A stretch of 64,000 nucleotides of DNA from Pseudoscleropodium purum (taxonomy: Eukaryota > Streptophyta > Bryopsida > Hypnales > Brachytheciaceae), in NCBI GenBank assembly GCA_963969395.1, contig OZ017803.1, forward strand, positions 15,128,001 through 15,192,000. Direction: 5' to 3'. Position numbers and translations under genes: made by a program. Below the pieces are notes generated by a model, which had not been told where the DNA came from, made no database searches, and worked only from the letters and a program-made list of their open reading frames with translations. This document shows positions 24,252-36,856 of this stretch, one piece after another. Each line of letters opens with the position of its first letter. Within the stretch, counting starts at the first letter, position 1.

Positions 24252-27200
24252 TCATTCAGGAGAGCTCAATATATCAACTGCCATTGCAACATCCCCTTGT
24301 GCAGCAATTAAAGCATTTGATGCTACGGTCTGCATCCACAAAAGAAGAACAAACCTCATCAAAAGTTGAGCAAGAGGGAAACCACTGAAGGATGGAGAGA
24401 TAGGGCTCGTGCCCACGTGAAAATTTACATCAAAATAGTTTCTCTGAGACAGAAGTCATGAACTCCTTACATAGCACGTGAATATCGAGTTCAAGTAAAA
24501 TTACATCCATAAGTCATGGACTCATGTACACAGCTCGTGAACACAACCATAGAATTAAGGAATGAATCACATCCTAAAGGCAATTCTCCAACTGTGTTAC
24601 CTTGTCAAATCCCATGGCAACAAGGCTCGCGACTGCACTGCTATCTGCCTTTGGCTCCTGCATCAACAAACCCTTCACAAATTTTAGCAACTTACGAAAA
24701 GAAGATTAAAGGTAGAAACAAAGTCTCTTAGTATTAGATAGATACTAAAGAAAAAGAAATACAAAACAAGTAAATCATCCAGAAGCCAGAATATGGTTGC
24801 AACCTGATTGCCAACTGGATTGCTCAACAGTTGATTACTCCCCCTGCAACGCACCAAAGTCCTGGCATTAGTTGCATGGTTGTACGAAACCACATGGGAA
24901 CTTGTCACGGAAGTCCACAAAATAGCAAGTGGTCGAAAAAAACTGCTGCGATTGAGATTTTTATTAAGCAATAGCAAGCTAACGGCTGGAGCACAGACCA
25001 TATTGACAGGTATATTAAACAAATATGCAAACTTTTAATTGCTAAAATTTTCTTTTACATGGCCGAAACTCTCGAAGATACAAACATTATGAGAAGAACC
25101 GTATGAGGCCGTAGGCTCACATACGGTTCGGAAGCCGAGCTGCGTCAGCAATAGAGTGGCTTAGGTTAACATCGGAGCACAAGCAGTTACCATTGCTTAT
25201 ATTCCTACACTGGTTTTGAATAAAGGAATAAAGCAATTCATACTAAAAACCTGTTTTGAGGTTGCGTGGCTAAAGAGTTTTGCTGCACATCAGGAGATGA
25301 TACTGGAGAGCTTGGATCTAGAAGCCTTGCTTCCAGCTCTGACTGATTGGTACTCGGTTTGGGCCTCCAAACACCAGAGGACACTGGTGCTCTAACCGGC
25401 GTAGCTGGCGGGGGAACAGAACTTCCTAATACCTGTCCACGACCAGGAAATCTCTGCATCGCATAGAAAGGACCATTAAAGAGAAGCAAATCATGTGATG
25501 CTCTTTGAAACCTAGGAAGATAGTACTATGGCTTCGCATATCTATGAGTGATGAAATGAAAATAGGAGCAATCTAAAGCAATGCAGAGTGCCAAAGTATA
25601 TAATTGTAGGTCCATATTGCTGCTGATCTTCAAGAAGTTTGAAAACGTCGTCTGGCATATCAAGGCATATAATTGCAAAATCAAGCTCTACCAATTATTC
25701 TAAAATGGAGGAAATTCAAAAAATCAATATCTCAGCTCCCCGACCTATCAGGTCTTGCAGAGAAACAATTCACCAGAATCAACCACATGAGATACGCTAC
25801 CCTGAGGAATCTTCGTGTACCTCATCTGGTCCAGTGGACTCTTGCCTCGCTTGAGGTAACCAACTTTGTAATCTGCTCACAGCTCCCCCGAACGAGGGAA
25901 AGTTGTGGCTCCTACAACCACAAAGCAGCAAAAACTACAACGTTCAACAGGGATGACTATTGCTGCAAGATTGGATATTCCTACAAAAATAGAAGAAACA
26001 TGGGGAATCATTATAAGCTCTTAACTATCCGACTAGATTGACTAAGATCAAAGTGAGCCCTCTGATTACTGGAACTTCAAAAAACTTCAAAAAACTTCAT
26101 TCAAAGTGATTCAACGATAACACAACTGTCAACAGACTTTAAATGGCAAAATTTTGCACAAATGTCCACAATACAAACAATGACATTAATTAGTACCCTA
26201 ATAGGGAGCCTTGCACTCTCACCCAGGCATAGAGATGGTCGGAAGTGAGAATGGGGCTGTGCCACCACTGCCTCCAACAATGAAGCCAGGTCGCCTAACA
26301 AGAGGTGCCTACAAGAGGACCCACATTGCTTCATGAATTGTATTGAGGATGACAACAATCAAATTTTATCCAATTTTGGAGCAAACCTATTCAGAAAAAC
26401 ACGGCTTGTTATGTGGGTACTCCCAACATGCACAAAAATGGACTCCAGACAACAGACGGGGACACCGCCAAGTAGCCGTAGTACAAAACTCACCATAAAA
26501 GGTAACGCTTCGATAGACGCATACTTGGTGGAACTCAGCATGACATAATAGAAGAGGCCATATGTATCTGGACACAGACATGCAAAGGCTCAGACTTCTC
26601 TTACTCACTTCATCATTCAGTAATACCCTAAACAATGGATCCAAGAAATCAAACCAGAGTCATTTCATTGATGCTGCAAAATCGAAGCATTGAATAGAAC
26701 TCTGAATGACATTTATGTTCGAAGAGATCAAGGTGTATCCACCTAGTTCAACTTGTGGGCTTAACCCGTGAATGCCCAAATGGTCAAAAGTTGCCACTAG
26801 GAGTTGAAATAAATGATTCAAGAGACTTTAAGGCAGGTATCAGAATGTACCAATAGGAAGAAGAAATAGTACCCAACATTTTTAACAAAAGACTTATGGT
26901 TTGAAAGTTTCTCGTACTCAGAACCAGGTTCCAAGGGGGCTCTTCATTTTGAGTTTGGTCACTTAAGGGTTAAGCATGTGACAATCATGGTATTATGAAC
27001 CAAGGGGGAGAGTTTGGCCAGCCGACAATATCAGCCACACATCATAACATTCCTAAGAACTTGAAAAGATGAAAGAAAACGCTTACAAGAGAAACCAGAG
27101 AGAATGCCGGCAAGGTGTCCAAGCAGCGACGCCCTTGGCATCAGCAACTGAAACAGCAACAGAAGCGCCCAAGGATACCTGGTCACCAGAGTCCAATACA

Positions 27201-30120
27201 CTGAGCCAGATCATAATGTTGAAGATTCAAAGCAATCAACTCCCGTCTAGATACTAATAGAATCTAAATTTACTGACCCCTAAGTCCCTAAGGTTAAAAT
27301 AAAAAATCCCTTACTTTGGAAGCTAGTAGCCCATAAATGTAACTTTCAAATCATACTTCTTCTGTTCGAAAATGTAGGCTATGACTTCTTTCTATTGATA
27401 CATTTTGTAACCTTCCTTAAATCTTCCTTAATGATTTGTTTCAACTCACTTTTGGCCATTTGGATACTAGTGGGCTCAATGGTTATTAACATCCATCAAA
27501 GAAGAAATATTTCAGAAACAAATACTTGTAACAGGGTTACTCCAGGGTAGATTTCCTTACCATTTTGCCGGGACAGAGAAAAATCCGAACACACTGCACC
27601 CAATAATCCAAACAAAGTGTAAGTTCAAAACAGAATTGTAAGCTTTTCCTTGGACACATTTTGAGAAAAGAATTCAGTCTCTAGCAAACATATATTTCCA
27701 GGTATAAAATATAGAATCTGATGTCATCAACACATGAACCCTATTTGCTTAAGAACTTAACTACTGAATATATATTTGGTATAACTGAATCAGTAGATCC
27801 ACCCCACCCCATATGTCGTAGTTTATACGTACATATTAATGAGGAATTATGACCTTAGAGCCAAGAATCTGTTTTTGTGCTTTAAAAAAGTGGCCCAAGT
27901 CCTGTGATGCAAACAACTAAAAACATATAAAGCAAGATCACATAAACACATTAATCTTTCCTCGTCAATCGGAGAATATCCAGCAATCAAACGATATACC
28001 ATACCTTCTTGTTTGAACAGCGTTCAAGCTGGTTTCCACGACTATCATTGCAAAGATAACACCAGAGAAGCCTATGCCACACTCGTACATCAAGGCGGGA
28101 TACGGGTGCACGGGGTTATAGGCAACCAGGTAGGCAATGACAACCTCAATCAGCGCATTGCTGGTGGCCATCAGAAAGAGAACGTGGAGGTAACGGACTG
28201 AACCCAACATGCGTTCCAAGCCACTCCCAATGGGAGCCAGTGCTAGCATATTGAAAACGAGATGCAATATTGACGCATGGAAAATAATGGAAGTATAAGG
28301 CCTGTACACTGCATCACCCACATCAATGTGCATATGTCTCAATTCCACACTGGTATCAACCTAATTTTGCAATCAAAATATACGGGAAGTATCAACCAAA
28401 GTCAATAAGGCACGATAAAAGCTTCCAACATTGGGGGAAAGTAACTGTGGGTGCAGAACATTTGGCAAATGAGCCAACCTATAAGCAATGGTGTGTCGCC
28501 TCTCTGTTGACTCGCACTTTGAATGCATGCGATCAATGGCACATAGTTATCCTACCAAGTGTTTGACTTTGGACGAGAAGCATTCAACCAAACATAACAA
28601 GGGGCCAAAAGCTTTTCTGAGCAAAGCTTTTCTTAGTAACGCTTGAGGTGTAAAAAAATAATTGACCTAATTAGAGTTGCAAGGTGGAACCAAAACCTCA
28701 AATTGAGGAAGAAACCATAACTACGTAATTTTAATTGCATGCAACTATGAGTTGTTATCCTTCCATAAAAGGATAAAACTGGACAAACTTTTCAAACAAT
28801 ACAGAAAAGAATTGGCATGTGTTCAATGCGGGGGCAATAGAGAGACAATACACCGTTTAACCCTATACTAAATCAAGGATTGAAGGCCTCAAGGGCATAT
28901 AACTGATGGCAGATTTCAAATTCCAGAGTATGACCACGATGGACAAGACAGACAAAGAAAAAATGAATTACCTTGTACACGAGCAACAATGAATTCCGGT
29001 AGAAGGCAGACTTGGATGAAGTCGTCATATCCGAAGAGCAAGCAGGTAACGTATACAGCAGAGCACAGAAACACTACTCCCGCAGTTATGCAAGGCACAG
29101 CAGCCCACCACTGGTGCACCCGGGTGCTCAAACTCGCCTGCAAGGAAAATGATTTCCATCGAGATTCAGAAAATAGTTCAATTCAACAAGAACGCCGGGT
29201 GTAAGAGCCTGGCTGACTAGCCAGCAAACTTCGATCGGCTCAAAATGAGGGAAATGGCTTGTGAGAAGTGCATTGTTCCCAGCTTTCCAACAAGTCATAA
29301 CTCACATAATCTGAGCAAGAAATCTCAAAAAAACGAACTGCTGTTGGCTCGCTCTTTCCGTGGTCTGATGTCATATTTGCTACACACCGTCACCTTCCCA
29401 ATACTACAAATTAGGAGCCATACTATTGCTCACTAGAAGCGCATTTTCAGTAGCTTTCCAACAAGATATCATTCGGTTGAGGATTGAGCACAAAATCTCA
29501 ATCTGTGATTTTGAGTACAACTATTTATTATGCCATCTCTGGTTACCAGAACCTTGAAATACCCGGTGTTCCGATTTAACTATTTCCAATTCAAGTTTCC
29601 AGTCAAGATGGAGTCATCGCCACTCAGCTCCAATACAAAATTCAATGTAAAAAAACAAGCACAAATCTCTCTAACATGCAACCTACACTAAAGCCCGATT
29701 CTCAAACTAGGGTTTCCACACAAATGGAGAAATAAACACTCTTGCTCTGCCCATATCACCAGACACCGACGAAACAATTCCACACCCTCCTCCGGCGGTG
29801 CCGAAATCGATATCCCGATCAAATCTCTCACAAGAAATAACCCTAATTTATCTAAAAACCCTACAGCGATCCGAATCATATCCTCCGCGACCGTTAATCA
29901 ACAAATTCAAACCACAAGCCTCCACTCGCCATTAAGCATGCTCTCTTAGGGTAACAACAACGTATCCAAATGCAAATTCTTAGACACTCACACCTCTACC
30001 CTTGAAAATTTTCTAAAATCATCCACCCTTGCCAGAGGTTTATGAAATGCATTGTAGGAAGTGAGTAGCAGCGGAAGAAGAGAAGAGCCGACTTACCTCG
30101 GTCACCACATTGCCCCTCAT
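24252..30120 (-). CDS. RBL15: Rhomboid-like intramembrane protease with UBA domain
   Basis: Eleven exons on the minus strand: 30097-30120, 28972-29137, 28005-28308, 27087-27178, 26494-26567, 26223-26308, 25821-25872, 25251-25453, 24804-24843, 24601-24657, 24252-24329. All are GT-AG with consistent phase, giving 391 residues, close to the family length of about 400. The N-terminus MRGNVVTE and TRVHQWWAAVP match the plant RBL15 type. Hydrophobic segments start at about residue 24. The catalytic serine is Ser145 in GIGFSG and the partner histidine His186 in LLGHLAG. A Pro/Ser-rich linker contains RFPGRGQVLG, and the C-terminus (about 348-391) is a UBA domain with VASLVAMGFDK and NALIAAQGDVAMAVDIL, spanning two exons. 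By family knowledge it is a membrane-embedded serine protease, with the UBA binding ubiquitin. Exon 4 begins directly at RYPWALL, about ten residues shorter than I recall for the Arabidopsis protein. Introns are large and repeat-laden; intron 8 holds a group II intron-like fragment. Confidence 0.93.
25096..25170 (+). other. Group II intron domain V/VI-like relic inside RBL15 intron 8
   Basis: 25096-25129 is exactly 34 nt, the canonical domain V size. GAACCGTAT pairs with ATACGGTTC over nine bases, a two-base AC bulge follows on the 3' side, and a distal stem with a short loop caps it. Downstream, AAGCC pairs with GGCTT around a TGC-GCA stem, as in domain VI, and the segment ends in GGTTAAC, an AC end as at group II 3' splice sites. 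The strand is opposite to the RBL15-like gene, so it cannot act in that transcript. The likely origin is organellar, probably mitochondrial DNA inserted in the nucleus. Upstream intron domains were not identified. Confidence 0.6.
26765..26969. mobile_element. TTAA-flanked MITE, 205 bp, in RBL15 intron 4
   Basis: TTAA at 26761-26764 precedes CCCGTGAATGCCCAAA. The right end in reverse complement is CCCTTAAGTGACCAAA, followed by TTAA at 26970-26973. It lies in the intron between exons 4 and 5 of the RBL15-like gene. There is no coding capacity. Confidence 0.65.
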
Positions 30121-30670
30121 TGCGGCTGCTCCTTGATGAAACCCTAGATTCTCCAATCTACATGACATCAAATGCACCTCACATCACACCCCAAAATTCT
30201 CTACAAAGTTCTTGGTCCCTGGCGCTTGGATTTCTGACCACCAAACACCAATTCGAATGGCCGAGAGATCACACAAAACTGGATTAAGTTAGTCCGGCAA
30301 TATCTGAAAGAGTGGAAGCCGAGAGAGTGTGTGCGTGTCGATTGATGATGTTTGCAGAGGGGAGTGAGAGCGTCTGCGGTGATGCGCTTGCGGATTGTGG
30401 AATGTGCTGCAGAATGCAGACGAAGGATTTCACTTACTCTTTTCTTTTCTTGGGGACAAGCCAAGCCAGGCGTGACTCATTTCTTTTTCTCTGTTTCTTT
30501 TCGCTTTCTCTCGTCGTTTACTCAGTGCGCTCTTTCTTTTCCCTTTCTTTTCCTTTACTTTCTCTTTCTTTTGTCGTCAGTCTGGAGCTCCTTAGAGTTT
30601 CGTCTTTCAAGTTCTTTACTACTGTATTCTATTCATTTTGTGGTGCTTCTCTATTTTATTTTCGCTTATT
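30121..30670 (-). promoter_or_regulatory. Promoter region of RBL15-like gene with GA-rich tract
   Basis: Upstream of the ATG, a long pyrimidine run on the plus strand (about 30435-30575) gives a GA-rich tract on the sense strand of the gene. Plant promoters often carry such tracts. Plus-strand open frames here (30312-30719, 30352-30675) follow the low-complexity tract and are not credible genes. No TATA box could be assigned. Confidence 0.35.
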
Positions 30671-30675
30671 TTTAA

Positions 30676-31030
30676 CCCCCAAGTACCTTATTGAATCAAA
30701 TTTTAGTATTCCACACTAAAGGGCTTCAATGAACCTTTTGGGAACTTTTAGAATTTGACTTATATGCAATTAGTATACACCAATGGAAAGAAGATGTTTG
30801 ATTTATTACACTAGAAAGAGATAGGATGGAAAACAAATGGGTTTCTTTTTCAAATCTAACCATAGAATTTTGCATTAGACTCGTACAAAAAATGTGTGAA
30901 TTTTTTTTGAATTTTTGACCACATAGATAGTAAGAAATCAATGTTCAAAGTGAAAAAATATGTTTATTTTCGTACCTTGTTATAATAGATTTTAGACTTT
31001 GAATCCTCTTAATTTAAAATTTCAAAATTA
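30676..31030. repeat. One-ended TTAA-CCC repeat, copy of 49903-50180
   Basis: TTAA at 30672-30675 is followed by CCCCCAAGTACC. The inner sequence shares CAAATCTAACCATA, a TTAGACT block and a CGGATCCTCTTAA-like block with 49903-50180. The opposite terminus was not identified. Confidence 0.45.
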
Positions 31031-31114
31031 CAGAGGTTTGCATAATAAAATATTTATGGTATTGAGGGTCTAGGAAAAAATTATAAAAAAAATATGATAA
31101 TCTTCATCTTTTAA

Positions 31115-32019
31115 TCCCTAAAGTTCCTTGACTATGTTTTCTCCAAAAACACTCCAAAACTGCCATTTTTTATACAAGTTTCAAATTTTAGAGAAAAAAC
31201 ATTTTTGGACACATATAACCATAGGATCTTGTAGTACACTAGTTTGAGAAGATGTGGAAAAATTTTCAGAAATTTTCACCATGTAGATTTTAAGATGCTA
31301 GCCTTTGAAGTGACAAAAATTATGTTTTTGTTCTTGTAAAAACTTAGGTATTTGCACTTCACAAGGTTACATTTGTATGAAAAAATGTCCAAAATAGTGG
31401 TGATTCTTTGGATTAATTCTTCAAGGCATGTTGGCTACATGCTTGAAAAGTTTTAGATCATTTGAAATTGTACAACATATAGGAAAAAAACAGTAAGTAG
31501 AAAGATGTAGAGAATGATTAAGAATACTAAATTCTTAACAATTTATTTGTGGAATTGAAAAACGCCAAGCCCAATGGTTGTAATGTTGTAATAAAAAATT
31601 TGCACGTAAAATATTGAAAAATGAATTCAATTAAAGACTTCAAAGTTTATTTTGGAGTAGAGAATCCAAAACTACCCGCAAACTAAAACACCTCATAACT
31701 TTTGACTCAATGATCAAAATGGAATGATTAAAAGTTTTCTATGTATATAGAAATCTAAAAAAACAATTTCAAATTTGGGTTTTTGAAAAAAATAATGTTT
31801 TTAGATCTACCCAAAGTGCCCGAGTTGAAAAACAAACTACATATTAGGCCATAACTTTTTATTCATATTTCCAAATGTCCTAAAATTTAGTGCATACAAA
31901 AGATATTTGTTGTCCACACCTTCTATTACAATTTGGGCTAAAACTATGGAAATCTCTAGTCATGTGTACATGTCCCAATTTTCTATGTTGCCAAAAAATA
32001 CAACTTGGTCCTTTGGGGG
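31115..32019. mobile_element. TTAA-flanked non-coding element, 905 bp
   Basis: TTAA at 31111-31114 precedes TCCCTAAAGTTCC. TTAA at 32020-32023 follows a terminus whose reverse complement is CCCCCAAAGGACCAAGTTG. The right terminus is the same as the arms of the fold-back element at 10970-11698. The left third matches the piece at 1-297. The inner part is homologous in opposite orientation to 36188-36856. No transposase is encoded. Confidence 0.7.
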
Positions 32020-33559
32020 TTAACAAATTTCTACTTAGAAGTAGGCAATAATATGGAGAGAAAATTGAAATCATTAAAAAAAATTAATGGAAAATGAAAT
32101 ATGTCAATCTTAATGGAAAATGTTGTATTTGATTTGCTACAACAAAGTTGTATTAGGATTTTTTTCAATGCATAATTCTAATATTCCAAGATTCTTTATA
32201 ATTTTCACATTGCTAATACAAATGGAATGAATCAAAGATTTCCTTGTATACATAAATATATTATTTAAGGAAAAAAGTTAAATTTTTGCAATTTGGGAGG
32301 TTTGCATGGGCTTAAGCAAAATGTGCTTATGAGGGCACAACTTTTACACTAAGGCACCAATTGAAATAAAATATTTATTTCAAGGAAGCTAATGCATTCC
32401 CATACTTTCACCAAAGTTTCAAAAATTATAGTAAAAATTAACATAATAGGAACCTACCCAAAAATCCTAAAAAGTCCATTCTAGGACAATGATTTTTTAG
32501 GGGTTTAATCTTTGTATTTCATGTTGTGCAACTCCATCATTAGGGAAGATTTGAAGGCAATAACAAACTATTTTGGGCATGTTTTCCCATAGCAAAGGGT
32601 ATGGCTGGCTATCAAAAAAAATAATCTAAAAAAATAGTTTAATTTAATTCTTAAAATCCAAACAAAAGTTGAAAAACAAAATTTAATTTTTTTTTGGGAA
32701 ATGACATGGCACTCTCTTGACCACATCAAATTCCATTGTTGACTACACTTTTAGCATTTTAGGGGCTCAGGAACTTGCTGTCTTGTTTTGGCCTCAAAAA
32801 TTCTTTAATGTAATTCCTTTGATTGAAGATTTAAATTTGTTGAAGTTCCATAAGTCCATGAGCATAATTCTAATATATCTTCATATATTTTTAGAAATTT
32901 GGACTATCCAAAGGTCTTTCAAAAGTTAAAGAAAGTTAGTGTAAATTGTAAAATATTGGGATCAAAACAAGTAGATGTCAACTTCTAAGTATGAAATACT
33001 AAGTGGTTTTTGCATCTTAGGAAAGTATCAATCCATGCAAGTTTTCATGTATAGAATGAAGACTATTTCTAAAGGAATTTTCCCAAAAGAAATAACCTTC
33101 ATCCAATGTAAAGACAAACCTTCCTTGGAATTTCTCAAAACTTCATCCAAAATGCAAATGGTCTATGAAATTTTCCCTTTACAAATGGGTTTGGAATTTG
33201 TACTTCTTAGAGGGGGGGAGTCATCCATAATTCCACTACAAGAGGTCTCTATTAAAGAGGATTTTTTTAGTGAATTTTTACTAAAAAGCAATGCCAAATT
33301 TTTAATAGGGAATAGTTGTCATGACAAGATATTCTTCCTTTTTTAGTGTGAAATTGCAAAATTGTTATAAATGTCAGGATGGTATTGCTCTATTTGGGAT
33401 GTATATTCTCTATGATGGACAAATAGATGAATTTTTTCATCCATATATTCCAAATTTCATCCATTTTCATTGATGTAAAATAGCTTTATTGCTCCAATGA
33501 TGATTGCCTTCTGCACTAGCCAAAATAAATGAGAAAAACAAAGCTAACTAGTCTCTATT

Positions 33560-34225
33560 GAAGCTACCCCATTTCTAGTCACTCTTCCATTTTGTTTATA
33601 TGAGCCACTCTCTTCCCACTCAAGTAAAGATGAATAGTGATTAATTTTAGTGTAATTGTGGTGCAATTATGAGAGGCTCCAAGACTCTCAATATTGCAAC
33701 CAACCCTTGGTCAATTTTCCAACTAGTCTATAGTTGGAAAGAGGATGGCCTATCAATGACAAGTATAAGTTGAACAAAATCTTCAACTAAAAAAATCACA
33801 ATAATTATGTTTTGAGAAATAAAATTCTGAAAAATTATGGAATCCTTCCAAATTCTATCTCTATATATAGAAAAATTTCCCCCACTTACAAAACCTACAT
33901 CATAGACATGTTTGAGAGAGGCAACCCATTTCCAACTACAAACCTCTTCTCGTTATATAAGCTACTTTCTTTCCAATCAACAAGTGAAAAACAATGATTA
34001 TTTATGGCATAGTTCTAAATGCAATCAGGGCACATTGCAATTGGCTGTAGTCTTGGTCAATTTTGCAACTAACCAATGGTTGGAAATAGGAAGACCTAAT
34101 AGTATATGATAAGAATAGGTAGAATAAAATCTTTGACTAAAAAAATTTATAGTAATTATGTTTTGAGAAATAAAATTTTGAAATCTTTCTAAATTCTATT
34201 TCTATACATGGAAAAATTTCTCCAG
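33560..34225. repeat. Local tandem duplication, units about 330 bp
   Basis: 33560-33880 and 33915-34225 align in order: a CCCATTTC block, an ATTGCAA block, GTCTTGGTCAATTTT against TTGGTCAATTTT, then AATTATGTTTTGAGAAAT and an ATTCTAT-TCTATA-ATGGAAAAATTT-like block. Both copies are AT-rich and non-coding. Confidence 0.7.
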
Positions 34226-34442
34226 ATATTGGTAATTGGTTCACCATGGAGTCCTCTGACATTCAATTTATGGACAACAAATAGATTGAAATTCAATTAT
34301 CTTTCTCATTACTGCTTGGATGAAAGTCATGTAATTTGTGGAGATACTTCATCAAGTTGTTGTCCTATCAAATGGTTGGATATGGTGTAACTAGAGTTCA
34401 TATTCATATTTTTCTAAAATTACAAATGTAGAAGTATGTTAA

Positions 34443-34818
34443 GCCCAAAATTGCGTTGACTTTAGTTCAAAACTAGATTTATAAAAATGAGGTTATAGAT
34501 TTTAGGAACACTAAAATTTCAAAAAATCACCATATCAAGAAAACTTCATTTCTAATCCATTTTTTTTTCATTTCAACAAGTTTTATGCAAAAATGATAAT
34601 GTTTTTACTTGTAATGGAATTTTGAAATTTTCCTTTCAAAATTTAAGAAATATATATTTGTGATGGCGCTACTGAATCTAACTGTACGGATGGAATCTAT
34701 AAATGAAAATGTACAACTTTCATTCAAATATCAATTCCAAAATATTCTTCCAAATAGCACTTTATAACAATTTTTTCCCAAATCAACAATTTTGGAAAAC
34801 AATTGGGACAATTAAGGG
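34443..34818. mobile_element. Possible TTAA-flanked MITE, 376 bp
   Basis: TTAA at 34439-34442 precedes GCCCAAAATTG. TTAA at 34819-34822 follows a terminus whose reverse complement is CCCTTAATTG. The termini agree only after a one-base offset, so the call is weak. Confidence 0.35.
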
Positions 34819-36187
34819 TTAAGTGGTAAAAAAAAATGGGTCACCTCACTTAATATTGCTTGAGTGGTTGGAAATGAGTCAGCTACCTTATGTCCACCAA
34901 GAAAAATTCCCTACAACCATGTTGGCAAGTTGTTATACAATTTCTCACATGGGTCAGACTATTTTTTTTCAACTGTAAGTTACAGTTCATGGTGATATTC
35001 AATCATAACAAACAGTATGCTATCCATGCACCCACTCTAATGAATGAACTGTTGAAGCCCCTCATTATATAAACTTGAATTCCACAATCTAGGTCCCTAG
35101 ATTATTTATTGGTTGGACCATCATATTTGCACATCATTGTCACATCCATTTGGACATAGGAATCTTTTAGGGGGCCCCATGAAAAGTTCACAAGGGAAGC
35201 ATGGACGGAAGTCCGTCATCCCCACTTTAATTACACAATTACCATCGTCGTCAAATGCTTTTTTTTCCTCATGGCCATATCTCACTTTTTCTTCCTGCAA
35301 TAATAAGAGAAGCTATTATCAGATGTGGAAAGAGAGTGAATTCAAACTAAACTCCTGAATTTTTTTTTAAACATTTGCCATTGTTGGGCATATTTTGAAG
35401 GTTATTTGGGTATTTAGGCCCCTTGGTACTCAACTCAAGTAATTTAGGGGTGCATCCTTGGCATTAAAAACATTTAGAATAGAACTTGAATTTATATAAA
35501 AAGAAATGCGAGAAATTGTTGTCTTTGGTTTTGATAAAAATAAAAATAAAAATTAGTATTGCATTGAACTATCTATTTTTAGTCTAAGGCACTAGATTTA
35601 CTCTATATTTGAATGTGTATATATACCTTTCAATGTAGAAAGTAAGTTTGTCATAGGAAAAATAAACAAATAAACAAATCATAAAAATATTTTATTTATG
35701 AAATGAATTTTTATAAATTTAATATGAAATCCCTATAAGACTTGTATAAAATATAACATTACATTTTGATTTTTTAGTTTGATCTTTTGAACTTTTTCTT
35801 GGAGGTGGAGGGACAAAATTGCATTCTAGGGATATAAAGCAATTTTCCAATTGGTGTTTTCCAATTGGTGTCCAAGAGCAAAAAATAAATGTTGCCTTTA
35901 GCACAATTGTTTAGAGATGAATAGATTGAAAAGAGTTCAAAATTCGAAATCTTATTTTAAAAATCAAAGATTTTTTTATAACTTCATGGGAGACTTTGAT
36001 TCATTCCATGTAGAGTAATTATTTGAAAGTATTAGAAAAAATCTTCTTATGCAATCTATTGTAATATCTCCCATTTATTTTTTACGAATCCAAACTAGAA
36101 GCCTAATTATATCACCATCAATTTTCAATTCCTAAGAGACAAAAGAAACTACTTTTTTTTGGAGACAACCTATTCATGACCGCTTAA

Positions 36188-36856
36188 CCCCTATAGAGCC
36201 AAGCTGTGTTTTTTGGCAACATAGAAATTTTGGATAGGTGCGTATGACTAAAGATTTCCATATATTCAGCCCAAATTTTGGTAGAATGTGCAAATGTAGA
36301 ATATCTTTCATGTGCACTAAATTTCAAGATATTTGGAAATATGAGTCAAAAGTTATGGCCTAATATATAGTTTGTTTCTCAATTTAGGTAGTCTAGGCAA
36401 ATTTTTAAAAAATCATTTTTATTACAAACCAAATTTGAACTTGGTTTTCTGGAAATAAATAATTTATGTAGAAAGATTTGAATCATTCCATTTTGATCAA
36501 TGAATCAAAAATTAAGAGGTGTTTTAGTTTGCAGGCAATTATGGATTTTCTATTCTAAAATAAACTTTGAAGTCTCTCATTGAACTCAATTTTCAATACT
36601 TTTAGTAAAAAATAAATATATTAAATACAAATTGTTTATTACAACATTACAACCATTGGGATTGTCATTCTTCAATTTCATAAATAAATTATTAACAATT
36701 TAGTGTTTTGAATCATTCTTTACAATTTTCTACTTACTACAAGATCCCACGGTGACATGTGTCCAAAAATGTTTCTTCTCTAAAATTTGAAACTTATACA
36801 AGAAATGGTAGTTTTAGATTGTTTTCAACAAAAACATAGTCAAGGAATTGTACGGA
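36188..36856. mobile_element. Decayed TTAA element, inverted relative of 31115-32019
   Basis: The left end is TTAA (36184-36187) followed by CCCCTATAGAGCCAAG. The inner sequence follows 31115-32019 in reverse complement throughout. The right boundary has decayed to TCAA at 36857-36860 where the relative has TTAA. Confidence 0.6.

Noticed and set aside
25096..25170. tRNA or bacterial-type terminator reading of the hairpin
   Set aside because: The 34-nt size, bulge position and following stem fit group II domain V/VI better; there is no anticodon arm and no poly-T tract.
30312..30719. Plus-strand Phe/Ser/Leu-rich frames upstream of RBL15
   Set aside because: The sequence is a translation of a pyrimidine-rich promoter tract; it gives a false membrane-protein look.
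32717..33346. Plus-strand frames of 70 and 123 codons
   Set aside because: AT-rich, no motif, surrounded by repeats; possible old transposon debris but no family could be named.
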